Of a stretch of 64,000 bases of DNA, positions 48,475 through 61,445 are shown piece after piece; position 1 is the stretch's first letter; the number at the start of each line of letters is the position of its first letter. This stretch comes from Acanthosoma haemorrhoidale. Lineage: Eukaryota > Arthropoda > Insecta > Hemiptera > Acanthosomatidae. Made by a program: the position numbers and the translations under genes. A model generated the notes under the pieces. The model made no database searches, was not told the DNA's origin, and worked only from the letters and a program-made list of their open reading frames with translations. The stretch is from NCBI GenBank assembly GCA_930367205.1, contig OV884015.1:35641288-35705287 (forward strand), in the 5' to 3' direction.

Positions 48475-50075
48475 TGTGTCTTTTATTGTTTACAACATTT
48501 ACAATGACTTATGGTTTGGTAATGTTATTTACATTTGTTTAAATTAATTTACAACAATTTACCATATATATACAATAGAGTATAGGGTGATTTATCTCAT
48601 GTAGTTAGCGGTCGCTACACCTTTTTTATAATGTAAAGAAAAGTAAGAATAATCCCCGCTTGGAAGCTTTTGCGCCCCCCTCAACCACCACTCACATGCA
48701 TACTCCTTATGATAGTTATGCCATCTAAACATAATTAGACTAAACTCCACCGAGGAAATTGTATCACACTCTTATAAGAAACAATAGCTGTTGTGTGTAC
48801 TGTCTGCTATTTACGATGCAACAACTTTCCAACCCCAACGTTGAAGTGCATATACGTATAGCTGCGTTGTATCAGAACCAACAAAGAGTTTTTGTGGAGC
48901 AGAGCCAAACGACACATGATTTTTGTAGGTCTCTCTAACGTGAGTAATTAATTACAGCTAGTGGGCTATTTAGTTTTCGACTCAAGTAGAACAAAAGAAT
49001 ATCGACATCGAACATTTGATACACGTCCACTACTTTCTCCCTCAGGCATGCCCAGTCAAAAAAGGTATTGGAGAAGTCCATGAAGCTACAATAGTGTGTA
49101 GAAATCTAACACGTTATATTATTGATCTAGTTCCGGATTATATTCAGTTTAAATTATAGATCAGACTTATGACCTTTTTGAGATAAAGCATAAATAATAA
49201 TAATACATGTCGCCTAAGCTGCGACCATGTAAATCCGAAAATTATTTTAAATATTTTTTGTTTGTTAAAAAGAAAACCTAACATTAACAATTGATGCCAA
49301 ATTTAAGGTGACCAATAATTGGATAAACTCTTAAAAATTTATATGATTCAAAAACAGGTTTTCTTGTTTCCTGTAAAGTCGTTTACAGACTTACGTGTTA
49401 TCACGGTTTAAGTGACTATATATTGATCTTATACTGTAACAGAGCAGCTGCTATTAAGCTTTTTTTTATTCTTTATGCATCATTTATGCCAACCACGTCA
49501 CACGTTGTTTGGTTATCTACAAGTCATCCTTACTGGCAATGTGGGATACTTCCTAGGTATCCAAGCTTAAGCACGAACCTTATCATATCAATTGACAGGT
49601 GACGACCGTATTCCTTCTGCATCCTTATGCATGCTTTGGCGCTCCCACGCCACCTGTCAGCATACTCTCCCGGCGGGTGTGATTCTTACATCAAATTGGT
49701 GACGAAATATCAATACTTCACGAATTACATTGATGAGCCCAAGTGTGGGAAAGCATATGACTGGGCGTTTCATTGGAAAAAATAAAAACCTACCTTGATT
49801 TTATTATTTACGTTATGAGCAAAAGTACATTATGGTGTGATAATTCATTATAACCAGAGCCCCTATTCAATTTTTTCCGGGTTCTTACTAGGTGCAATTA
49901 TTTTTTTTTACATTTCTAACCGCTTCGGAACAACACATTGCGCGGATCATAGCAGAATTATTTCTCTCTCACTTCGCTAGAGAGAGAAAAATGCTCGTTA
50001 AATATAACTAACTCGTTAAATTAATCATGCTGCTTTCCAACTGAATGAGCTTCCACTACATGCCTAGAGAGACTC
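48475..50075. other. No gene seen
   Basis: Mixed composition. A short CTCTCT/AGAGAG hairpin lies at about 49,962-49,990. No frame or repeat match was recognised. Confidence 0.45.
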
Positions 50076-50079
50076 TAGG

Positions 50080-50265
50080 TTCAGCCTTCAGTGGACTCTC
50101 ACCACTGCATCGCAACATTTCCACCTCTACCGAGGCTTCCCACACTCCTTAATTCCCTCACTCCACCTTCAAACGGGTACTCCTAGTAAAAGGATCCGCT
50201 CACCCCAAATAAATTCCCTTTATTTTTCCCTTATCTATAATCTTAAAAATTTGAGAGCTAAGGGA
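50080..50265 (+). repeat. Dispersed 170-bp repeat, copy 1 (divergent)
   Basis: It shares GTGGACTCTC, CACACTCCTTAA, TTTATTTTTCCC and the terminal GAGAGCTAAGG with the copies at 51.27 and 53.54 kb, but is clearly more diverged than they are from each other. Confidence 0.6.
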
Positions 50266-51273
50266 AAAAAAACAAAAAAAAACTAATCATGAAATATTAA
50301 TAACTTATTATTATTCAGATTAAACATATTTATACGTGTATTATTTATAGCTAAAAATAAATTTGTTTATTCAGTTTTGAATAAAGTATTTTTTTTTCGT
50401 GTGTAATTATTATAGTTCCGAGACACAGGAGTGTATCGGACCTCCACAAAATGGAGGTTGAAACCCTCGCCCTCTTTGTGTAGAGATAGTTTTATACGAA
50501 GCATTTTTTTGTAGGTTTTTTTGATATCCTTCAAATTTATCGATTTAGAAAAGGGGAAATAGATAACAGAGTGATGGGAGGAAGGGCAGCTATTCTCAAT
50601 CAGGTGTAGCGTAGCAGTATCGTCGTACACACACAAAACGGCTGATATTTAGTGTGTAACATTCTTTAGTAAAACAGTAAAACCTGGACAGTTAGTTCTA
50701 GGCACAGGGAGAGGCAAAATACTGCATATGTAGTCTTTTGGAGAAGATCCGTGCGTGAATCTTGTCTAGAAAGGATAATGAATGGACGGTTAAGAGAGTG
50801 CACGTGGTTATAAAAGGACCTTCTCAATATGGCAGAATATATTTGAATGATATGCCCATGGCCTCAGAATGGAGGATGACTGAATACCGTTAACCATTCT
50901 GAATGAAGAAAGAAGAAATGAAGGAAGGTATAGATTGTGGAGGAAGATATTTACAGGAACAAACGGATAAAGAAAGTTAATGCTTATTGATTGGCTAAGG
51001 AAAACAGATTATAAAGCCTTTGTAGGTCGATTGTCAAGTAGCTGCGGCTGAAGTCCACACAAAACTGTTTCTTCTCTCCGTGTAACTAATACCCTGTAAA
51101 ACAACTATTCCACCATGGGAAGGTCCCCAGACGAAAAAAATGTGTTTGCCTTGCAAAAGATATTTGAATACGTTATGCATGTGTGAAGAAAGAGTCGAAA
51201 CGTTTCAAATCACTAAAACTGAATCAAGACCCCAAAGTCCTATCACTTACCTCTATGTTTTTTGTTTTTTTTC

Positions 51274-51450
51274 TTAGCTCTCAAACTGGAATGTGGGAAA
51301 AATAAAGGAAAATTATTTTGGGCTAATGAGTGCATTTCACTAAGGGGAGTCCCCCATTTGAAGGATGTATGAGAAGGATATAGGGTGTGGAATGCCTGAA
51401 GGAGGCGAGTGGAATCAGGAAGGTAGTGAGAGTCTACCGAGGGTGGAGCC
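51274..51450 (-). repeat. Dispersed 170-bp repeat, copy 2
   Basis: Its reverse complement is about 90% identical by eye to 53,538-53,709. It includes GGCATTCCACACCCTATATC, GGGGGACTCC and AGCCCAAAATAATTTTCCTT. It carries an extra ~12-base partial duplication (ATCCTTCTCATACATCCTTC). Confidence 0.75.
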
Positions 51451-53529
51451 TAGGGGTACCTAGGCATACCTCTATGAAATAGTTTGTGCGTGCGTGCGTG
51501 CAGATAGTTGCATCTGCATTTTCAAAACATAACTCTTCCCTAAGATTAGTAATAAATGCAGATTTTACCTTACTTCTATCAATATATAATTTCATAAGAG
51601 AACTCTGTCGTTCCCAATATATGAAGCAGGAAGTTCAATACATAAATTGTTTTGGACTATTTCATACCTCTATGAAATCACTAACTCACTCAAGCAGTAT
51701 TAGGCCGTGGAGGAGTTAAAAGCTATTTATAAAGATTTAAACCGAAGGGCATTCTGTAACGGAGAGGTTATAACGTGGCAGCCAGCATTTATTATTTGCA
51801 AGCAATAACTCGCAAATTGTCCACGACAGTGCAGGAGTGATAAAGGCAGGGACAACAACGCTATAGAAACCGTTGGTTTCACTGTTTCAATTGATTAAAA
51901 GGCAAAATCTGGCCGTTTTCTGAATTGCAACACTCTTTCTTAACCTTCGAGCTAGATAATTTCGACAGTAAAATGACTTTATTAAATTATAAATGCATTG
52001 GGCAATCCTTCTGGTTTTAGCATTCCATGTGGACTTGAAACAATGGTGGTTTATTGACCTGTCATGCTGCATTCTTTCCTTTAGAGTGAATTCGGGTATT
52101 TTATTGGACCAGCGACCTTTCCCCGTCTTAATTAATAACTAAAAATGAAATGCATATAATACCTGATTGTCTTTGTCCCTTTCTTCATGGCTGCCACAAC
52201 CGGGATCCTCCCTTATCTTCACCTATAGTTTTTCCTTTTCTATATTAGCCCTACAAAAGGAACATTTTTTTCCAAATTAAACATGATCCATGTGCTTGTT
52301 ATCCATGCGACATGTATCACAATTAAATAACAGTTTGTAGTCCATATATGATGCTGAGAAATTGTGAAACTATTTGAAAAACACAAAACAAAGTTCTTTT
52401 TCAAAACTCGTCATTTTGGTCAGTAATCAGTGCGAGTTAGCATGTTGTGAAGTAAGGTTGCCTAATTAAATGATATTTACAAATTTCGAAAAGCCTAATC
52501 GATATTATCCATTATTTATTTGTCGTCAAGTCTTGAGTAAGTAACATTTCTCCTTCCGAGAATCCAAAAAAATGTTGATTCTTGGATCTACTAGAGTGCA
52601 ATGAAATTTCTATGATGGGTATTTGTGTAATTTAGACAAGGATATGAGTCGGGAAGAGGTCACCTTTTGCATTAATAAGTTTTTTGTTTTTTTTGATTTT
52701 ATGATATATATTTAAGGTTCCGGGTCTTTTTTTTTTATTCCTCGAGCCTGCAGGAGAAAGAGAGAAAATCGCCTATTGTTTAGAGATAAATTAGGCGACT
52801 TTCTTGAAGTAATGATCATCTGCCCTAAAAGGTAGGTGATGTAAATAAGAGTGGGAATCAATCCTTTTTGAGTAAAAGTGACCATGTCCTTTTTTTTTTT
52901 TTTTTTTTTAAATGGTGATATTTGTACCAAACTATTGAAAAATGCGCCGTCTTTAAGTCAAATTGAAACAGTAGAAACCACTAGTTCAATATTGAATATT
53001 TTACCTCTTTAAAATTTTCTTTTCCCCTCAGATTATTTAGAAGTAAAACTGCCTAAAGGGCACTTGTACAGTTTGGACTTCTAAGCCAAAACGATATGCT
53101 ATCCCAAACTTTTCATCATACAAATAATTTATTTGTGTTAACAATAAATAAATTTTCCTGATTTCTAGGTCTAGGTTACAGTTTCCGATCTCATAAATCC
53201 ACGGCAATTTTCCTCATCCCATTTCAGCATTTTCGGTTCTAATTTTTAAACCTACTGTTGTAAAAAAAATTAATTACATCAGCAACATTTCGGACTTGGG
53301 GGACCAACCAGCGTTGACTAGCTCTCTTCCTATATGTCGGCTTTGTTAATGATATTATTTCCTGCTTTTGTAAACAAGCTATTCATCGTCGGGAGGAAAT
53401 CCAGACTTATAAGAAAATATAAGAGAGCCGAAAATAGACGTATTATGTTTTTGTTCTAATTTTAACTCTTACCGTTCTCTCTCCTCGCCAAAATAAAATA
53501 AATTTAGACAATAAACGCGGGTTGATGTT
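51451..53529. other. No gene seen between two inverted repeat copies
   Basis: It starts with a short (TGCG)n tract at about 51,485-51,500 and contains a long T-run at 52,888-52,909. Frames are short and unrecognised. Confidence 0.45.
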
Positions 53530-53716
53530 GCTAATAACGGGCACCCTCAGTAGACTCTCGCTAACTTCCTGATTCCACCCGCCTCCTTTAGGCATTCCAC
53601 ACCCTATATCCTTCAAATGGGGGACTCCTCTTAGTGAAAGGCACTCATTAGCCCAAAATAATTTTCCTTTATTTTTCCCACATCCTATTTTTATAAGTTT
53701 AAGAGCTAATAACGGG
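53530..53716 (+). repeat. Dispersed 170-bp repeat, copy 3, flanked by a 12-bp direct repeat
   Basis: The copy is bounded by GCTAATAACGGG at 53,530-53,541 and again at 53,705-53,716. This looks like a target duplication, although GCTAA also ends the other two copies and so may belong to the repeat. The body has no coding frame. Copy 2 lies in opposite orientation 2.1 kb away. Confidence 0.7.
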
Positions 53717-54099
53717 TAAGTTTACGAAAATTTGTGAAGGGAAAATTGAAAGATAAGTTAATCAAGATAATATTTTGGATAGTACCTTACGAATAGATTG
53801 ACTAATAATTACCTGTAGATCAATTCTCTGGACGTTATTTTTAGAAGGTCAAAAGTGTAGTTTCTGTTCGATTTTAGTATGTTTTGCTTGGTTCCAACAT
53901 TCAAAACAGCGACACTACCAGTTACAACTTACGTTATGTAGCTATTTTGAGCTGCCAAGTTCCAAGGAGTATTTTTAGCATTGGTGAGTAGTTTCTCTCT
54001 CGGACGTATGTTATTAACATGTCTGATTGGTTTTTTACGTAACTTGCCAGTCAGGATTACACCGTTGACGTCTAATTTAAAAAAATGTAGCTAAGCCTT

Positions 54100-54445
54100 A
54101 GCCGGTATTCCCCAGATACCTGTCATTAAGCGGGAACATTCCGGTGCGAATTCGTAGTAAACCTGGCTGATCCTGTGGGGCAGGTGCGTCACCAATTGCG
54201 CAACAGATGATGCGAAAAGTGATAAAGCGGGCTCCCTGCTCCAGCATGGGCCATTTGCATTTGCATAGCCATCGGTGAGCCAAGGATTCTTTCCTCGGGC
54301 CTATTGTTCCACTTCCTTGCAGCTCTGTGCTACCGACGTCGGCCTAATTAGTCTGCGATGACATCCGGGGAAGTTCTCACCTCGTTTCCTACTTCTGCCA
54401 CTTCAAAACTTCGCTAGTCCGCTAATTGTCCATCATTGTTCTCAG
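54100..54445 (+). promoter_or_regulatory. Candidate promoter and non-coding first exon of the VWC-domain gene
   Basis: This block is visibly richer in G+C and CpG than its surroundings. It ends in a consensus splice donor (CAG before GTAAGC, GT at 54,446-54,447). A tandem ATTTGCATTTGCAT octamer-like motif lies at about 54,250-54,263. The next coding exon on the same strand begins only one base before its ATG, so the 5' UTR must come mostly from an upstream exon, and this is the best-looking donor upstream. The intron would be about 2.08 kb. The link is inferred; transcript data would be needed to confirm it. The open frame on the opposite strand of this block has no recognisable product. Confidence 0.35.
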
Positions 54446-56522
54446 GTAAGCTGTCAAAAATTATTTACTAGTAGATTCATTCATCCGTATCCACAACATC
54501 TAGTTGGGTTTTGTTCTTTTATTGTTCCGGTCTCTCTGACATGAAACTTTACCACAGAGTTCCCATTTTGAAGACTTGGAAACGTATAGTCCAATATATT
54601 TTCATTAATTTGCATAGAATTTTGAATTTTGACATTAAGTAAGTAATGGTTTGTTTTCTTAAACTATAATCGCAAAGAGACTTTAATACTGTCTTTAACA
54701 CCATGTTCGCAATTTCACTCAAACATCAGTTCGTGGGAGCTATACAATTTTGCTGGGTAGTTTCATTTGACGTCCCGATGGCGCTAAAAATAATACCATT
54801 TAAACGAAAAATAATTAAGGTTCATCGATAAGCTAATTAATAAAAATTGATGTTAAAAAAAATGAACATTTACATATCATAATCAGTAAGGATATCCGTA
54901 CAAAGATTATGGACTTCGTTTATAACAATGACCTCGTAAAATATATAAAGTTTAATTTTGAACGACATGGTACTCTTTGAAAAAAATATCGACGAAATGA
55001 AAGTCATAGAAGTGAAGTAACAATTATAAGAGAGAAATTTCGGGTGCTGGCTGGGTATTTCATAATTATTAAAAGATATGGGGAAAACCCGGTCGGTCTT
55101 TTTGTCTAAAAATACATAGTTTTATTTTATTTACTACCTTGGGAACTAAAAATAGCTTTTTAAAGGGAAATTGTAAATAGCTAAAATATTGACCTCAGAA
55201 AACTTAATATCGCCTTGGCATGTAAATGAAGTCATTCGTGCTATTTGTATTGGAGGCTTTCAAAAATTGTATTTTAACATTTTTCCACATTCCGTCAGTA
55301 ATTTATAATATGTGTACATTGATCTATGAAAAATATATTATTTATGATATAGGTTTTGTATCGCATGATTTATAAAGTATTGCGTGTGTCACTTTCTATC
55401 AATTCGTGGCTAACTACAGCAGTAGGAATAAACAAAAACGAATGAAAAACGTTAAATTTATTCTTCTGATGTCCCATGAAAGTTTTTGCCCAGGGCCATT
55501 TGGTCGGGGTATCTCACCGTTTCTCCTTAGCCCATATAAACGATTAAGAAAGCTTTCGAGGCGAATGTAGTAGCCAATTTCGACTTAAAGCATAGAAATT
55601 AAAATATTAAGAGATATAAATAAATGAACGTTAAGCACCACGTTAGCCAGTCTATAAGAAGTTATTATAAATTTTTTTTGTAAGCAATCATTAGGTATTT
55701 GAAGTTTATCAGAGTCGCTACTGCTTCACTCATAAATTTGTCTCCAGTTCCTTTTATTACGTTAAAAGTTATTATTTCTTTGCCTAACCAGCCTCATCGC
55801 TTCTATCTAATTTTATTCTTAGGGCAATCTCATTGCATAATAAGTATTATTATATATTTGTCGTTAAAATAAGTTTTAGATCGATCAGGTAAAAGTCCGT
55901 TGACCTCAGACCGTTCCGGTGACTTGAAATTTTTTTTGGAAAAAGAATTTTCGATATGGCCTCTTCCATTATGATTATAACTACAATCGCTTATATCAAT
56001 AAATTAACTAACTAATTTAATTAAATAAACAATAAAAAGCTAATTATTCACGATAGTTTTTACTCGTAATAATACAATTACATTGAATAACATACTATGT
56101 GATAACTAGATATTATTAATTATAAAAATTACATGATTATTCTCCACAATTGGTTAAACACAGGATATGATACATACGTCATTGTAGGTATGCTAATTGC
56201 TCGTTATTTAAATAATTCTCAATACCAATGAATACGTAATTGGCCGTTGTCTATAGGTGTGTCTGTCTTTACATTCGGTATAGCCTTGTGTAAATTATAG
56301 AATTTATGATGGTTGAATTTATGTATAACTTATATTCAGTGATTGATATTAAAATTATCGGCCTACATAAATAAAACTTATGAAAATTTATTATATAATT
56401 ATAAACATATAAACAATCATTATAGAATAATAAACTTCCTTAAGTTGTTAAGTATTACGAAACTAAGTTAGAATGATCAAAAACAATTAAATCTACATCA
56501 CAATTGCCATTTTATGTTTCAG
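54446..56522 (+). other. Presumed first intron of the VWC gene
   Basis: AT-rich. It holds a weak AT-rich repeat member near 54.75-54.90 kb and no coding frame. Confidence 0.35.
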
Positions 56523-56523
56523 T

Positions 56524-56578
56524 ATGGGGCAGGGCTATCTTTTCATCTTGCTCCTGCTTGTGGCGACCAGCATTACAG
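56524..56578 (+). CDS. VWC-domain secreted protein, signal-peptide exon (first coding exon)
   Basis: This exon encodes the N-terminus of an extracellular protein. A pyrimidine-rich acceptor ending TTTCAG precedes an ATG at 56,524, and the exon ends at a GTAAGC donor (56,579). The 18 complete codons start MGQGYLF and continue with a run of leucines, then VATSIT: a short n-region followed by a strongly hydrophobic core, as in a cleavable signal peptide. The last base opens a split codon (phase 1), which matches the phase of every following exon. The intron after it is about 4.87 kb and contains a dispersed repeat (57.0-57.6 kb) and a CpG-rich block (58.2 kb). The in-phase join to 61,446 and the signal-peptide character make it convincing despite its small size. 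Confidence 0.72.
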
Positions 56579-57059
56579 GTAAGCTATTACTGCAGACTTT
56601 TTATTTCTAAATTACCAATTATTTAACTATTTTTGTGGGGTTATAATTTATAAGATTATCCTGACAACTTCCTTAGTTTTTTAGTAAAATTCCACGCCTC
56701 TAGGCGAAGAGTTGCAAAAAGTTGCTAACATGATATTAGTAAAAGTTTTTACCACTTGTCGTTAATATAAAGTCCTAATAATAAATGTTGTATATCATTA
56801 ATTAGGACATACATTTATCTAATTATTATAATTACAGGATGGATAGGAAAGATTAATACTCTTCTATTAATAAACTAAACTTAATTAATTAATTTTTGAT
56901 AGAGCCAGTAGTATTTTTATAGTTATTAGTTAGAAGCTCCATGTTACATTTAGCGTATCTAGGTTACATTTTAGTTATTCTGGAGGGGAACAGAATTCGG
57001 TGTGGATGTGAAGGTGGTCGTAAAAGGGTCGAAATTCGGAGCTTTTCCCATTTATTTGT

Positions 57060-57640
57060 AACCCGACACCTGAAGTGGACACTGCTCTATCTCTCTCTCT
57101 GCACTGGCGCTTGATGCTCTACTCATGAACCATGGATTTCTTATTCAACTACCTCTGCACCTCTCTTTCCTAACCCCGCACCTTCCTAGTGAGATTCTCT
57201 GTCTTTGACTAGCACATCCTTGGAAGGGATCCCTTCCATGCGGATGACGGTCTCTGGAGCCCTACAAACTGTACCTAGTAGCGCCTCCCCCAGCTTTCCA
57301 GTCTGCCTCTCTCCGGTTCACACTCACCTTTGGGATCCGGACGGTTTTCACCTACTCTTAAATACCGAGTTTGAATTCCTGGTCATTCCAAGACCACATA
57401 AACTACCTATAATACCTGGCTTGTACCTCTTTTACTGAACATTATGCACTGTTGGGGCACACCTTGTAAGATCTTATGGGGTCAGATCAATACAAATAAA
57501 CCTTTCCGCCGACTAGGCCCTCAGCAAAGGTCAAAGGCCACAGGTTTACCCATATTATCCATTCTTGACGCCCGCCGGACAGCGGCCGGGTCGGAGAGAC
57601 CCTATCTCGGGGCGGGCGCCCCTCCTCCTATTACCCGACA
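57060..57640 (+). repeat. Unclassified GC-richer repeat, plus-strand copy
   Basis: This is the second copy of the 47.9-48.5 kb repeat, inserted in the large intron of the VWC gene. It extends past TGTTGGGGCACACC (57,451) into a very CpG-rich stretch (57,570-57,625, GCCGG and GGGCG motifs). The open frames here are broken relative to the other copy. Class unknown. Confidence 0.7.
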
Positions 57641-58184
57641 GTTACAAATATTTTACATACAAAAATTATTTATTGCTAATGATCCCCAAACATCACTACA
57701 ACAAATTTACATGAAAAAACTGAAATTTATGGGCTTTAAATGAAAATGAAGACCTACTACTACTAACTCAAAAAAGGCATGTTTGCTAAATAATTCTTTG
57801 TGAAATCCAAAAGTTAATATTTTTTTCGTTCAAAAATATTGATCAGTTGTTTTTTTTAACAATTTATTCCTGATGCTCACTACTGTCCCGGGGTAAACCC
57901 CAGATACATATGTTGACAATGGGTGTTTTGCTGCATTTTACGTCCGTTGCTTCGTTTATTTATATATATGTACTTGTTAAATACAGTCAGTTTATTATAA
58001 TAGATAAAAATGGTGTTTTTTGTTTCTATTATTCCACCTTACCTTCCTTGAATGAAATATATTCAGATAAAATGAATATTTCGCATATGGCATCCTTTTC
58101 CAGGACCCCTTAGCTTCCAATACAACGAGTTGATGTATGACACATAGCTTGAATGTACCAGAAGGGAAATAAATTTCGCTGGAA

Positions 58185-58345
58185 TTGTTTAATTGTGGCT
58201 GGAATTAGCTGCTTTCTCCAGGCAATGACACGGCAACGTCCTCTCCTGCACAGTTGTGGCAAGCCGGCCGTTTTTGGAATCGCATCCGGGTGCAGAGCGT
58301 CAGAGTGGCGAGACGTCGAGTGGTGCAGCGAGGGGCTGGACAAAA
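58185..58345. promoter_or_regulatory. CpG-rich intronic block in the VWC gene
   Basis: A stretch with about a dozen CpG dinucleotides (GGCAACG, GCCGGCCG, ATCCGGG, GACGTCGAG, CAGCGAG) stands out against AT-rich intron. A TTATAATAA lies just after it at 58,351. It might be an alternative promoter, an enhancer or an old GC-rich insertion. The open frames on both strands have no recognisable product. Confidence 0.3.
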
Positions 58346-59189
58346 GACGCCTTATAATAACAGTAAAAAAGCCGAAGAGGAGAGGAGAAAAAAAAGCTAG
58401 AGGTATAGCCCGTGTCGAAAGAGAGTAGGCACTGGTTGAACGACCACAACCTCTCTGGCTTTTTCTAGCCGCAACCAGTCAGTGTGTCGTTGACATTAAC
58501 TATCAATCATTTCCTATTTGCACTTTTTAACTTGCTCTTTTTATTGCCTTTTTTATTACTTTTTTTTTTAAACCAGCGATCTTCTTTATCTGCTGCCTCT
58601 CTCCTTTCCTTTTCATGCAGAACAGTCGAATTACTTTACTGTCTAGTCGTATTTTCTTCTATTCGTACCATTCGACAATCCGTGTGAGCGATACGCATAT
58701 CCTCCAATAACCTCTCTTCTGAAGCTGATTTCCTCTATTGCTGAACGGTAATAACAGAGATAAATCCTGGTGATAAATATACTAATCTAATTGTTTGAGA
58801 GGCACATAAGCTCTACAGTATATGATGGTGAATTTATTTTCATATGGTGTACAGTAAAAAAAAAAAAGGTGGGGCATCGGAATTTTTTTTTTTTCTTACA
58901 AAACCGGAAGGGAGCACTTACGTTTTCACCCCTCGGTCTGTCTGTTGAGGTCTTTGTTTACCCTTTATTATGAGACATAATATTTTACATAGAGGCCCCT
59001 TTGACTTGAAAAATACTGGCAGATCCCTAAAACATGATCAAGTGTCATTAATTAATTGGTAAAATAAATGATCTCTATAATTTTGAGTTGGGTACCAAAC
59101 TAAAGTTCACAGCTTCCTGATTAGTAAAAGGTAATTAATGTTAAAAGCCGTTAAATATACCGCCAAAGTTGCGTTTGCAATTATCGCAT

Positions 59190-59387
59190 AGAGGGGTTAT
59201 ATTTTGCTAGGAAGTTACTTAATGTCCAGGAGATGCTAAAAATAGTAACAACCCAATCTACAGTGTTGAAGAGCTTTTAATTAACTATTTACTTAGTAAT
59301 TAAAAAAATAAACATTTCTCTATAATATTGAGCATCACATTAATAGAGATCTTGACCTCCTGATTAACAATATGAAATATTTGTGTG
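59190..59387. repeat. AT-rich dispersed repeat family member
   Basis: CATAGAGGGGTTATATTTTG, GAGATGCTAAAAATAGTA, AAAATAAACATTTCTCTATA and GATCTTGACCTCCTGATTAA match the member at 47.0 kb. It lies within the large intron of the VWC gene. Confidence 0.55.
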
Positions 59388-60529
59388 GAGAAGCGTGGAA
59401 TCGTCTTAGCTACCCTTGCTAGTCACTATAACAATATTAACACTTGTGCTCTATGTAAGTGCATTAGAGCTCCTTTTTCCTCTTCAGTTTAACTTCAAGG
59501 CTTTGATGTACCTTTTCGCCTTAGCCTCAATCAAATTTGAAGCGTAATATAGGGCCCATTCAGACATTACTCTTGTGTAAAAAACGCTATATTAGCATTC
59601 CTCGTCGTACTGCTGAAGGAATTTCACGAATCACGTGTTGTTAACCTGTCACCTTACAAACCGTAAATTAAAACATTGAGGCAAGTCCATTTGCAAATAT
59701 CTGTCGCTTCGCGTGTTATGTACATCATAGGGTAAAACGTGAAAAGTTATATTTTATATTAACCTCCTAATCCAAGGATGCGCTAGTTATAGTATATTTT
59801 TTTGGGGATTAAGTAGGCAATTGAAAAAAAAAAAAAAGGACGGGGTAAAAACCTTTTTGTTTTCTTCGCAGTTAGCGTGAAATCACCATGCATATCATCC
59901 ACCGAGCTGAACCGACATAATTATCCAAGACCTGGTTTCATTCATTCAAAGCGTGGTAATCTTCAGCTAATGGAAATAGTCTTAACTGTGGCAATATTTG
60001 TTATAAGGCCGATTTTAGTGATTGAATTAATGACATCATTAATGTATACACAGGTTTCAATGAAAATTATCAGTGTGATATAGAGACAAGCTCACACTTT
60101 ACTTCACTGTGACTAATTTGACTACTATCAATGAGCATAAATAGCAGGGATATTTAATCATACATGTCTCTCAAAATGAGTATACACTAAACAAATACTA
60201 CAAAGGATTGAACTTTAGTGCTATCTACCTAATAATGCCTCTTGCAGTGATTATGTCTGTCCATCTATCTTGGTATTTGTGAGTACCCTGTAGAAGCTAG
60301 GGAAATTTTACATGCTGTTCCTATTTGATATAGAGAATACATACAAAATATATCTATCTTCGTAAAACACGAATAAATGTCATTAATTAACAAATATATT
60401 TTTAAAAAGTGTGTATTTTTCTATAATCTTAGAAATAAGATATATTGATGTCATCATTGACAATATGTAATTTATGTTTTGATTTTTCAAACGATAATTA
60501 CACAAAATCATTATTATCTTGTTTACAAT

Positions 60530-60725
60530 TTTAACTTAAAAGTTTTTTTTATAGCCCAGTGAAGTAAGTTTTACTTGATTCTTCAGAAATACAAAAATAA
60601 AAGTGCAATTATGAAAAATAATGAAAGGTCAATTATCTATCAATTACTTATAATTCAAAAGTAAACATTTTCCTACCATTGTAGGTAAGTTATCAAATTA
60701 AAGGCCCCGAAGTTCTGGCTCTTTA
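60530..60725. repeat. AT-rich dispersed repeat family member
   Basis: GAAAAATAATGAAAGGTCAA and AAAAGTAAACATTTTCCTAC match the members at 47.1 and 59.3 kb; the end is divergent (GGCCCCGAAGTTCTGGC). Confidence 0.5.
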
Positions 60726-61445
60726 TTTTAATCTTCATGGTCATTGCAGGTTTTTAAACCATGTTGTTATACTGAGAGATAGGTAGAAGGCATAGAGATA
60801 TATTATTGTTTTCATTGGGTGGATCCACAAAATATGTTAAAAGATAGCATGAACAACAATTGGAAGAGGGGACATGAGCTATGCCGCAACACAATCTTTC
60901 ATTTAGGCAGGCGACATTGTTCTTAGATCTGATCCCCAACTAAAACTGCAGCAGTCTGTAACCAAAAGGGTTGACTAGAGAGAAAGAAAGGCAATGATGA
61001 TTGATGTCAATAAAAGCAAGTTCTTCAGCTCGGCAGAGATACACATTAAAGTACAAAGGTTTACTTCCTAACTCTCCTATGTTATACAAACAGCAGGATC
61101 ATTTTAGAAAGGCAATAAGCTAAATTATTACAGCTATGAACTTTGAACCTGTGAAGGATAGACCTTGAGGAAGACCCTGACAACCTTACCTGTGTCCTCA
61201 TTCCCTCAAACTGAAAAGAAGGAAACTATTCAGGAGATGGCAGGGAAAGAGATGATGATTTCTACATTGGAATTAGGCGTCCTCAAGGGCTGATGAAAAG
61301 CTCACAAGCGTCAACTTCTTTGTAATAGAAATTAAGCTACTTCATCAGCTTCCAATTAACATGGATTTGCATGATAATTATTTAAATGCTATATATATAT
61401 TTTCACTTATGATTTAAATTAATGTATATTCTCAATTGGTTTTAG

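Noticed and set aside
59877..60083. Possible extra exon of the VWC gene after an acceptor-like TTCGCAG
   Set aside because: The frame gives no signal, VWC or cysteine pattern, and no donor preserves phase 1.
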